From assembly GCA_020912385.1 (NCBI GenBank), contig CP087209.1, forward strand, positions 1,488,001 to 1,552,000: 64,000 nucleotides of DNA, in the 5' to 3' direction. This document shows, piece after piece, positions 10,181 to 19,865 of the stretch. Numbering within the stretch: position 1 is the first letter of the stretch; the number at the start of each line of letters is the position of its first letter. A program made the translations under genes and the position numbers. Source of the DNA: Neofusicoccum parvum (Eukaryota > Ascomycota > Dothideomycetes > Botryosphaeriales > Botryosphaeriaceae). Below the pieces are notes generated by a model. It had not been told where the DNA came from. It searched no databases and saw only the letters and a list, made by a program, of their open reading frames with translations.

Positions 10181-11766
10181 TTAAATCTTCCCAATACCCG
10201 CAGTTGAATCCTTGTACGCCGCAGCGGCTGCGCTTGCAATCGTCTTGCCTTGGAAGTTGGAGAAGAAGCTCGTATCAGTGCCGGAGAAAGTGCCACTGCT
10301 GCCGAACGCGTTGACGACACAGTTGCGTCCCATGTAGGTCGCGCAGGCCGTGTTTGCGCTTGTGCTCGGAGCCGTGAAGATGCGGCCCTCGACCGGGGAG
10401 AGCAGCGGCGTAACGACGTTCTGGAAAACGTTGCCCTCTGCAACAGCCATGGCGCCGGATTCGCCCAGGTCGAACGCGTGGCCAGAAACGGCATACTGGA
10501 GCAAAAATCTGTTAGCACAGCGGGTAGCGGGCGCCCTGGACGCAGGATTATACGTGCCCATTCGTTATTTACCGCATGCAGAAGGGTATTTCCTCTGTAA
10601 AGCATCAGCGCGTCCATTCATCGTTGTGTTTGGGGGTGGTGGTTGAAAAAACAAAGGGGTGGGAGTGGGAGTTTTGGTTATTTTAGAAACTGTCTCATAT
10701 GCATTCTTACCCAATTTTCGGTCCTGATTACTCCATTATCAGCTCGGCTCATCCTAGGATTTTTAGAATGGGTTACTGACCTCTTCCACTGGTGTGGTGG
10801 ATGTAGTTGCCCTTCAGGGTGATCAGATCACTCGATCCGAGCAGCAGGATCGTCCAGTAATGATGGCCATCACACGTCGCGCTCCAGGAAGTCGAACCAT
10901 CAAACTCTGTGTTTGAGATTGTGACACGGTTTGACGCGCCATAGCCGGCCACGAACATCTGCCGGCCAATGAGAGAGATCTGGAGATACCAGGGTCAGAA
11001 GAACACTCAGGCAAAGGTTTTTGAGGAGTGACGCGCCTTGACGTGGTCTACCCAGACCAAGTCCGCACCGTCCAGAGTGATGGCGTCTCCTCCCCAGATG
11101 TACTGCGGGTTCAGCTCGGTGATGTGGATGTTCTGGATGATGACGTTCTTGGCTCCGTTGGCGATGCGCAGGCCCTTGCCGCGAATGACACCGGAGGTGC
11201 CGATGCCGATGAGAGACTTGTTTGAGCCGAGATTGATTGGTGTGATTGCAGCGGTGTCGTAGGTCACACTGACAGCAGGAGCGGAGCCGCACCTGTACGG
11301 GTCTGTAAGTCACAGCAACATTTTACCCGAAGAATGCGGAGTCAGACCAGCCGTTGGCGTTGATAGCATCCTGCCCACCATTTCCGGGGCAAGTATTGGA
11401 GGTGGGTCTGCAGCCCGTTGCCGTTGTGGTGGTGCCCTTGAAGTTGAACCTGGCGAGGGGTCAGCTCAGTCAAGAGCACGTTCGCTGGCCACTGACTCCT
11501 TGTTGAGCACGATGACTCTGGCAACATCATCCTCCAAGTAAGACTGCAGCTGAGCAGTGGTCGAAGGATATACCGGCGTGGCAGAGCCTCCACCAGTTGT
11601 TCCTGCAATCAGGAGTGCAGTCAGTAGCCCACTCTGTGGCTCTGACCGCAGTGCAATGCGAGAGCATACCTGTTCCGAACCCTTCCGGACTGCCCACCAC
11701 TCCGACGGCGCAAGCCCTCAAGGCAAATGCTAACAGAGACACAGCAATGGAGATTGAAGGACGCAT
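10181..11766 (-). CDS. Secreted pectin lyase (polysaccharide lyase family 1)
   Basis: The homology-guided model has eight exons: 11670-11766, 11497-11602, 11348-11449, 11037-11292, 10781-10979, 10711-10723 (13 nt), 10558-10594 and 10181-10495. It gives 374 residues, the usual size. A signal peptide covers about residues 1-20. Conserved blocks follow in order: [75 protein letters not shown] and AEGNVFQNV. Arg253 at the end of exon 5 matches the catalytic arginine of pectin lyases. The enzyme cleaves methylated homogalacturonan by beta-elimination (EC 4.2.2.10) outside the cell. Two junctions (after WVDHVK and after NNEW) lack a GT donor; the 55-nt intron between Trp and Cys of NGWC uses GTCTGA. 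These introns are the uncertain part; a defective allele is possible. Confidence 0.85.
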
Positions 11767-12846
11767 CGTGAGATGAAACTCGGTTGAAGGCAAGCATGAA
11801 TTGATGGAAGCTACCTACTAGTATTTATACTAAAATTGAGGAAAAGAGACAACTCCATGGTCTTGCGGATCTAGCGGTCCACCGAAGTTCGGAGTGCTTC
11901 CCGAAACCCGGCGTATAGCAAATAGCCAGAGTAGGTGTTGGTGGACGGGCCAATCAACGGGCCAGTCCGCTTATTGGATAAATGCGGGGGTACTTCTACT
12001 TCGATACCGCGAATGCCAGGATCCCACCAATCATCCCTCAATTTTCCCAGCAAGACGGGCCGGAAAGCTTATCAGGAACCTGGGGTGCGTTGCCCTACGC
12101 CGTCTTTCGATCAGAAGGTCCGCGCCGAGATTTTTCCCTCCAGTCGCCGCGCTCTGCTACTCCAACGGTCCGGTTTCCAGACTGCCAGATCTGGAGCCAT
12201 CGGCGAGTCAGTGAAGAAACGCCAACACATTTCGAGTACACCCCCGCGCAAGACCTTGCGACCATTGGCGAGCTCGGCAAAAGCGAGCAAATCTGCCGAT
12301 GTCACACCTCTTTATGACCATGTCCTCAGCGGATGTCACCATCCGTCCGCTCGTTGGCTCACCGCTTGCGCTTGGAATGCCACCAACGAGAGCTTGGCTG
12401 AGGCGCTCGTGGCGTCTGTTGCGTAACAGGGTCCCGCAAAGCCGCAATGCCAGACCTATCAGCTGCGAAAAAGGCGTTTGTTTGATGATATGCGCCGGCT
12501 TCAAGGTGCCGTTTATATCGCGCCTGCAGTAAGCATTCAATCTCCGACGCTGGAGGCCGAGCTGGACCTTCTCGTCAGCGAGTCTTGTCTCTTAACGACA
12601 CCACCCAGTCGTGACAACAGTTGTGATAACGCGGGGCTCAGCTCGAAGGAGAATAGGAACTTACATGAGCCTCGGCACCACGGGACTACAAACTACCCTA
12701 ACGCGATGCTTCAGGAGGTGGTGCTCAATTTAGGCCGGCCGCTCCACATGGCTTGCAACTGCAGCATCCCAGCCCCGACCTCTCCACCGGAAATGGCAGA
12801 ATCCATCCGGACAAACTCTCCTGCCCTCTGTCACCACCTTCCCCGC
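11767..12846. other. Intergenic region upstream of the pectin lyase gene
   Basis: 1.08 kb holding the pectin lyase promoter and the 3' flank of the HNH-type gene. CCAAT motifs occur near 11950 (plus) and 11972 (minus). I see no coding signal. Confidence 0.5.
11821..11829 (-). promoter_or_regulatory. TATA box of the pectin lyase gene
   Basis: The minus strand reads GTATAAATAC across this position, about 55-65 bp upstream of the ATG at 11766. This is a strong TATAAATA match in an AT-rich patch. Confidence 0.55.
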
Positions 12847-13755
12847 TCACCTCGCCTTCCACCTGACCCGACTCACCCACCGCACCCACCTCTGCACGTC
12901 ATCCCTCTCCGCCAGCCTCTCCACGCTCGCCCACTCCCTTGCTAGCTCCTCGTTCGACTCTCTCGAGTGCACGAACGAGTGGCACATCCGACACCTGCAA
13001 GCACGGTCAGCGCAACGGCCGGGTCGCAGGTCGCAGGGTTGCGGGGCCGACTGACAGCCAGGCCACCTTGTTCAGCTCCCACTCCTCGGCCCACCCGCGC
13101 CTGAGCGCCTTCGCGTGCACCGCGCGCGGGATCAGGTGGTGGTACGTCAGCGGCACCCAGTCGCGCGCGCACAGCTCGCACGCCTCGGCGCGCGTCTGCG
13201 ACCACACCGGCGGCGGCGCGGTGGCGGCCGCGATGTAGGCGGCCAGCACGGGGCCGAGGAAGGAGGGCAGGGAGGCCGCGTCCGGGAGGAGGTTGTAGGA
13301 GGCGAGGGAGTCGGCGACGGAGGTGGGGAGGGGTGCGAGGAGTGCGTCGAGATGGGATGAGGGCAGCGGGTCGGTGTATTTGGTGGCGAGGGAGCGGTCG
13401 GTTTGGATGGTCGAGTAGGAGAGCGTGCGGAGGTCGGAAGGGAGCGAGGGGAAGGCCTCGAGGGCGAGATACTGTGTGCGTTGAGATGTTAGCTCGGAGC
13501 ACGGAGATGATGCCTGTGAGGCTGGAGGATGTATGAGTGTACGTCTACGAATTCCCCGAGCTCTTCGGCGTCGTTGCTGCGGCGCGCATCATCCTGGGCC
13601 TCTTGGGGGTAGGCCGGTTTAATTGCATTCTTGCGCCCTTTGGCTGCTCGCTTTTTTGATGGCTTGGGTGGTTGGACGGCGAGCTTGCGGATGACGGGCT
13701 CGGAGAGACAGTCGCGGAAAGTCGAAAAGTTGGACTCCTCTTCGGCGGAGATCAT
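12847..13755 (-). CDS. HNH-type zinc-binding protein, uncharacterised
   Basis: Exons 13543-13755, 13056-13471 and 12847-12994 (donors GTACAC and GTCAGT) give 258 residues. The C-terminal part carries a Cys169-x2-Cys172 pair, WVPLTYHHLIPRxVH, RGW, LNKVAWLCRMCHSFVH and SNEELAREW. This is an HNH/treble-clef pattern: two CxxC knuckles flanking a His-His strand. Spliced copies of this architecture occur across filamentous fungi as unnamed HNH-domain proteins. The N-terminal 70 residues are basic (KPSKKRAAKGRK, a possible nuclear signal). The fold suggests a metal-dependent nuclease or nucleic-acid-binding role, but nothing shows activity or substrate. It is divergently paired with the HAD gene across 298 bp. 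Confidence 0.75.
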
Positions 13756-14053
13756 GCTAGCAAGACTCGCGCCCTGCCTCGCAACAAATGGCTGAAATCG
13801 AGGGTCGCGTTCTTGACATGTTCACGCCGGGGATGCGGGGGTTGTGGCGCTTGCGGCGTTCGGCATCATGATGAGCTGAAGTGGGCGCGGGGACGCGCCG
13901 GTGTCGATCTGCGTCATCGCTGCGGTCATCTCTGCCCGCGGTGTCCCTCGGTCCCCGAACCTTTCTACCTGCAATTGACCCTTGGGTTGATAGACTTTTC
14001 GTGATTCTCACCGCCGATATATCGTAAACACTGCCTCGCTATACTTCCTCGCT
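13756..14053. promoter_or_regulatory. 298-bp bidirectional promoter (HNH-type / HAD hydrolase)
   Basis: The two start codons are separated by 298 bp, so both genes are presumably transcribed from this interval. No clear TATA box is visible. Confidence 0.45.
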
Positions 14054-14835
14054 ATGTCTAACAAGGTGGCCGTCGCTTTTGATGCTTACGGCACGCTCCT
14101 GTCGACCGAATCCATCGCCAAGCAGCTGGCTGAGCACTTTGGACAAGACAAGGCACAAACCATAGCTGCGACATGGAGAAAGTATCAATTGGAGTATACC
14201 TGGAGGCTCAACAGCATGGGTACGCCAAAGCTTCCACGTCCATGTCCATCCTTGCTAATATCAGGGTTCCAGGACAGTATGAATCCTTCGCAACCATCAC
14301 GCAGCGCTCCCTGAAGCATGCACTTGCCGAGTCGAGTGTCTCGCTTGGACAGGGCGACATTGACGCCCTCATGAAAGCTTACGACTCGCTCTCCACCTTC
14401 CCGGATGTGGCCCCCTGCCTCACTGCGCTCAAGTCCAAACGCTCAGTCACAGCCGTTGTATTCTCCAATGGCACACAGACCATGGTGTCCAACAGTGTCA
14501 ACCAGTCACCCGATCTCTCCTCCCACGCCTCCGTCTTCTCGGATATCGTGGTCGTCGAGCCGATCAAGAAGTTCAAGCCCGCGCTGGAGGTCTACATGCA
14601 CCTTGCTGAGCGCGTTGGCAAGAATGCAAGCGAAATGGGCGACTTGTGGCTGGTGAGCGGCAACCCCTTCGACGTTGTTGGAGCAAGAGCAGTGGGGATG
14701 CAGGCAGCGTGGGTGGACCGCGCTGGGAATGGTTGGCAGGACGCGTTGATCGCCGGGCAGCAGGGCGGGCCGACGGTCGTGCTGAAGAGCTTGGAAGAGC
14801 TTCCAGAGATACTGGAGCAGCATGTGGGGAAGTAG
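14054..14835 (+). CDS. HAD-superfamily hydrolase, 2-haloacid dehalogenase type II
   Basis: Exons 14054-14219 and 14273-14835 (donor GTACGC, acceptor CAG) encode 242 residues. Motif I is VAFDAYGTLL with nucleophile Asp10. Motif II is VVFSNGT. Motif III is the lysine of PIKKFKP. The acidic motif IV region reads WLVSGNPFDVVGARAVGM, with the SxNxxD pattern of type II haloacid dehalogenases. A helical cap lies between motifs I and II. Members displace halide from short 2-haloacids or act as small-molecule phosphatases. In fungi the physiological substrate is usually unknown. No targeting signal is evident, so a cytosolic location is likely. Confidence 0.9.
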
Positions 14836-15558
14836 GAGATGGAGGGCGTGTCGTGTGCTGTGGATATCTACGGCTCCAGCCGAATAACCTGTAAATCAAC
14901 GGGATGGCTCCGAACTTGTTAGTAGCGCCACGTGAATGGTATGCTGACCCGGCGGAAGAATCATTGCGTCCAACCAGAGTCTGCCTCTCTGCTGAGAAGC
15001 CGCAGTCGGGGCGTTGAGATGTATCGTCGTAAATATTTCCTCAGCTCTCACAGATAATCAAAAGAGCATAGGGGTAAGCTGACGAGCGTCACTCTCCCCT
15101 CCACTTTCCCCTCCAGCTACCCACGGAGTAACGGATTTCGGAGTGAATAGGAAGGGTTGAAGTTTTATGTTAGAGAGGAAAGGAACGGCTGCTGCGGCGC
15201 GCGAGGTTTTGAAGGGATTTCGCGATGCGGGCCCTAGCGCTAAGCCTCATACACGCGGAGGGGCCGCTGAGAAAAGAATGCGCGCTGTTTCGCTGCTGCC
15301 CGAGCACCGCAGGACACAAGGACCCCTCCGTCACTCGCAAATACCGCCCGCCTGATTTGCCCTCCCTCGACTCGCTGCCACCACGTCGACGTTCTGCTGT
15401 CGCTGCACGCCGTCCCCCACCGGCACACCATAAACCCCGCTGCGAGACCCGAACTCTCCTTCCCCATCGCTACGAAGCCCCGCGCTGTGCTCGAGTCATA
15501 ACGTACCGCCCCGGCGATCCTTGAGTCTCCGCTCCCAAAATCCACATTTTCAGCAACC
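14836..15558. other. Intergenic region upstream of the PP28-like gene
   Basis: 723 bp containing the 3' flank of the HAD gene and the promoter of the next gene. I see no coding or repeat signal. Confidence 0.5.
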
Positions 15559-16394
15559 ATGTCTACCAGAGGTCGCGCCGGCAAGTTTATGAAGCCGAAG
15601 CGGGGAGGTACGCAACCATGTTCACCTACCGTTCCTGAGTCCGTCTAATCGCTTTGTTGGCAGGCGGCAAGAAGTTCAGCAGGAACCTTCAGCCCCTCGG
15701 CCCCGATGGCGAGCAAATGGGCATGTGGGGTGTACGTTCCCCTCCTCTACCCACCCCGTACCGCGTCTAACACCCACGCCAGGAGCCCGCCGACAAGAAC
15801 GATGAGTCGGAGGAGGAGGAAGAGTCCTCTGAGGAGGAGGAGTCCTCTGAGGACGAGTCGAAGCAGCAGCAGTCCGACATGACGCGCGAGGAGCGCCGTG
15901 CCGCGGCAAAGGCGCGCAAGGAAGCCGCGATTGCGAAGCAGAAGGCCATGGCCGCCCAGCCAGGCGACCTGCCCCCCTCCGACTCGGACGACGACGAACC
16001 CGCCGAGACTGGCGCGCTGCCCGCCAACCCTAACCACACTGCAAAGGCCGCGAAGCAGACCACCGCGACACCGGCAGCTGCCTCTTCCTCCAAGAGCAAG
16101 GACACTCCTGTTAGCCAGCTGTCGCGCCGCGAGCGCGAGGCGCTGGAGGCCCAGCAGGCGAAGGAGCGCTACCAGAAGCTACACGCCGAGGGCAAGACGG
16201 ATCAAGCGAAGGCAGATCTGGAGCGGTTGAAGCTCGTGCGCGAGCGTCGTGAGGCGGAGGCCGCACGCAAGAAGGCCGAGGCTGAGGAGAAGGCGGAGCA
16301 CGAGAAGGCGAAGGCGGAGCAGCTTGCGCGCCAGGAGCGCCAGCGGGAGCTGCAGCGGAACAAGCTGGCCAACAAGAAGAAGGGAAAGAAATGA
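15559..16394 (+). CDS. PP28/PDAP1-like casein-kinase-substrate phosphoprotein
   Basis: Exons 15559-15607, 15664-15731 and 15783-16394 (donors GTACGC and GTACGT) encode 242 residues. The start [20 protein letters not shown] is followed by an acidic serine-rich run with several casein kinase II-type sites ([18 protein letters not shown]). Then come [34 protein letters not shown] and a long charged alpha-helix ending KKKGKK. This is the PP28 domain (PF10252) of mammalian PDAP1 (PAP1/HASPP28). The family is small, conserved and phosphorylated. Its fungal function is not established; proposed links are to growth-factor signalling in animals and RNA or ribosome association. The C-terminal half is predicted coiled coil by eye. 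Confidence 0.9.
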
Positions 16395-19300
16395 GCAACC
16401 CCAAGGCTGAGAATTGTGAAGGAGAAAAGGCAACACTCCTTGAATACGGGCATTCTTTGGATGATGATACGAAAGTTCATTCTTCGGTATAGAAGGTTGC
16501 ATAGCCTGCGACTTTGACATGAATGAGGATACTCTAATTGTGTTCGACAGGATGGGATACTCGTATCGGAATGTGTAGGCCACCCTGCTTCTCAAAGGCA
16601 GTCGAGAAAGACTTTCGTTCCCTTCCGCTCCCCCGACGCCGCTCGAGCTCTTATCTCAATTGAGAAGTGATTGCCAGATTGGGATATTGTCATATCCGCT
16701 CCTTTCCGGAGTTTCTCTGACCCAAAGGTTCCGGGAGTCTTAGCCTTCCCATACTCCTGAATATGAGGTTTGCATGAAAGATGGTCTCGCAGCAGCGAAG
16801 CGATAACAAGCCTCTGTACATACGTGTAAGAGAAATTGAATCCTTCGCTGGGATTTCGAAGGCAAAACACGGACTAATGCGAATAAGTACATCTATGCGG
16901 CACTACGAACGTTAGCTACTGCCGAGATATTCTGCCGACGCACTTGTAGATATTCGGACTTCTCTGCAAAACCTTGGTCGAACAGACCCTCACGCCAAGC
17001 TGTTTTAGGGCAATGGTGGTGGTCGAAAAAAGGCTGATCATGACAACGAAATAAGGAACAAAGCAGATGCCTGTTAGGTGCGAAGCACTAACAAAGAGAA
17101 GGTCTTTTTTTTTTGCCAAGATGGTGGCCGCTCGGACAGCCCATGAGCCTAATCATCCGTCAAGAGGGGTGCACGTACCATACCTTTCACCTCCTGTGCT
17201 CCTCTCACGCCCCAGCCTTCTCGAAGCGCACGGGCGGCGGGGGACTTCGCTTCGTCCAAGCCTTCATCGCCTGGTCAGCACGGTAGTCTGAGCGTTATTC
17301 TTACGTCGTTGTGAGAAGATTGCGGGAAATGTCAACAAAGCCCTCATTAAACTTTCTTTGCTGCTTTTAGAATGGTGGTTGATAAGTCTTCGAAAGAGAA
17401 GAACCATGGAGCTTGACGGCTGGGGAGTCTTTATTTCTTGGCTGCATCCAGGGCTCTGGTCTCAAGTAAGGCTTGGGCACAAGAAGCCGCCAAGGCTGAT
17501 CTTCATAGTCAGCAATCTTCTTGCACGTCGCCGTTTCTTCTAATACACACTGCACCATGCTGTGCCGCTGCAAACGAGCATCCGTGCTTCTTTGTCCGAG
17601 CGACCGTTGTCGAAGCTCATTCTTTCCAACAGCGGAAAAAGGTCGCCCGGGGAGAATGTGCTGGCATGTCTGGCAGCTGTCTAGTCTTCATTTTTGTGGA
17701 GAGTGAGGCTTGCTCTTTGCGCCAATGCACGTTCGCCTCGCAAAATGGGCGTCAACGGAGATAGAGTCTCCACAACCGCAGCTGCCCAAAGAACTTGGGT
17801 CTTCGTAGACCAGGGAAAGAGTCATCGGACCACCTTGGAGGAGGGGAGAGTGCGATATTCGAAATACTGAAACGCTAAAGAACCGGCGAAGAAGGGCTAG
17901 AACTCATATTGCTTTTTCTATTTCCCTATAGGGCTGGATGGTTTCGGTAGGGCAGCAAGTGCAAGGCCGTAGAAGCAGGTGACGGAGCCGAGTCCTGCTG
18001 AGACATCCCGGCACTTTGTTCTCTCCCACGAGGTGTCCGATTCAGATCTATGAGGACTGCCATACCAAGAAGGGATGGCGCGCACGTCTGTTCATCCAAA
18101 CCCGTTGTGTCGGGAACACGGACGAAAGAGTTTCAAGGCACGCCGTTTTCGTAGCCCCTGCACGCGTGTCGATTGCCAGTTCTGGTCGGCGAGTGGGGAG
18201 TCTGACTGTGTCTGACCCCGCAAGGATGCTGGAGGCGGATATAGCGCAAAAGTTTAAAAAGGCGTGGCATCTGGCTGGCGGGCTCAGCTGTCAAGCCAGT
18301 GTTTTGGAAAGGCCTACCGACCGCGGAGGGCGCGGAACAATCAGGCAGGGGAAAAGTCAGTTGCCGATAAGCCTAAGTATTGAGACAGCCTGCTGCCCGG
18401 GACCGGCAGGGCAGAGTTTATTGGCGGCGAGAGATAAGAGTCTTGGGAGGCGAGGGCAGGCTGGGGGGCACGGGAGATCGCCTGTTTAGTGAGCAGACTT
18501 CCAGGTCTGGCGAGGGCTTGGAGATTCAGAGATCCCGGCACGATCGTGGCGGACAGGTACAATATTGCAGGAGGGGTAGCGGCGGAGCGGCAGCATGCTT
18601 CTGGATAAATTCATGGTGACGAAGACCGGACAGGGCCCCGTCCGTGCTAAGGGTCTCCGCAGGCGTGGGGCGAAGAAGGTTCAACGGCGGCAGCCGCGGC
18701 CAGGGTTCGAGGGTGCTGGACGGCCCCGCCGCCGGGAGCAGCAGCGCAGCGCAGACGCGGTGCCGATGTCAGAGCGGTGGTGTTTTGTGTTCCACCTCTT
18801 GTTTCGCGGCGGGATCAAGGCGGCAGCGGTCGCCAGCCGTCCCAAGCGCTGTTTCAAAGCGCGGGACGCAGGCTCGCGTACGGACGGGCATGGGCGCGGG
18901 CGAGGGCGGGCGGCGGACTGCGGACTGCGGACTGCGGACTGCGGGCTGCGGGCTGCGGACGGGCGCGGGGAGGGCTGCCTTTGCTGGCACCATGCGTGAT
19001 CTGAGGCCACGCGCGCTGTCATATGAAAGCCGAGCCCGCGCGAACGCATCCATCGCCGCTCGCTTGCCTGCAGCGGCCCAGCAGCGCGGCCATTGGCCCA
19101 CGGCCGGGCACGACGGGGATGGTGGGCGGCGGCAGGCAGGGGATGTCGCAATGGGCGAGAGGGCGCGCGGTGGCTTCGGGCACGTCCAACCCGGTCGCTG
19201 GAGCTGCGCTGGTGAGACTCTAGCGGGCGATCGGCGACGCTCCCAACGTGGCCGGCCGCTGCGGAGCGCTGGCGATGGGGACGCGGTGGTGCTGCGCGCG

Positions 19301-19865
19301 CTGGGCGGACGCGGTGGGCGGTCCCTTGCAGCGCGGCAGCGCGCCCGCGAATCGCCGCGCCCCAGCTGGCCGTGGCTGCTCGGGAGCTGCTCGCCCGCTG
19401 CAGGGGGCCCGCCCTGGAGACGCTTCCAGCGCGCATCCATTGACGCGACAGGAGGGCCCGGGCCAGCTATAGCCGCGCCTGTCTTAATTGCACGCTCGGC
19501 GGCGGCTGCTCGTCGTGGCGCTTTTTTCGCCCGGCGCTCGCATCCATCCAGGGGCTCTTCAAAACCACCGTGCTGGCTAGCCCCGCAGCCTGCTACACCA
19601 CGCCCACGAGAGGGCATGGTCTCCGCCCCAGCTGCAGTCTGCTGACGCTCACCCGCCCGGCTGGCCAGTGCTCGCTGCTCGCGGATCGCGCTCCAGGGGC
19701 ACCGCAGGTCCACCCAAGCTCCGCGCAAAAGCAGTTACACGGCTTCACGACTGCAATTTCCCGCGCGCATTCTCCAGCCCATTGGCCGCTGCCCAGCACG
19801 GAGTCCTCTGCGCGCACCCCGCCAGACCCTTTTGCGCGACAGGCGACGCCCATGAGGCTGGCGCT
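16395..19865. other. Gene-poor 3.5-kb region upstream of the ARF-GEF gene
   Basis: No convincing gene on either strand. The left part (16.4-18.3 kb) is of ordinary composition with short frames. The right part (18.6-19.8 kb) is very GC-rich, with long overlapping arginine/alanine frames that look like compositional artefacts, and holds a 7-bp tandem repeat. It presumably contains the promoter and leader of the ARF-GEF gene. Confidence 0.5.
18913..18961. repeat. 7-bp tandem repeat (GCGGACT/GCGGGCT)
   Basis: About seven copies of a 7-bp unit: four GCGGACT followed by two GCGGGCT and a partial copy. It sits in the GC-rich segment about 0.9 kb upstream of the ARF-GEF start codon. Confidence 0.8.

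Noticed and set aside
5369..12846. Tannase, pectin lyase and small secreted protein considered as a regulated cluster
   Set aside because: The three promoters share no obvious common site, and unrelated genes follow directly; proximity alone does not establish a cluster.
18644..19728. Overlapping frames of 250-333 codons on both strands
   Set aside because: Very GC-rich sequence with Arg/Ala/Pro-biased translations in all frames and no motif; a compositional artefact upstream of the ARF-GEF gene.
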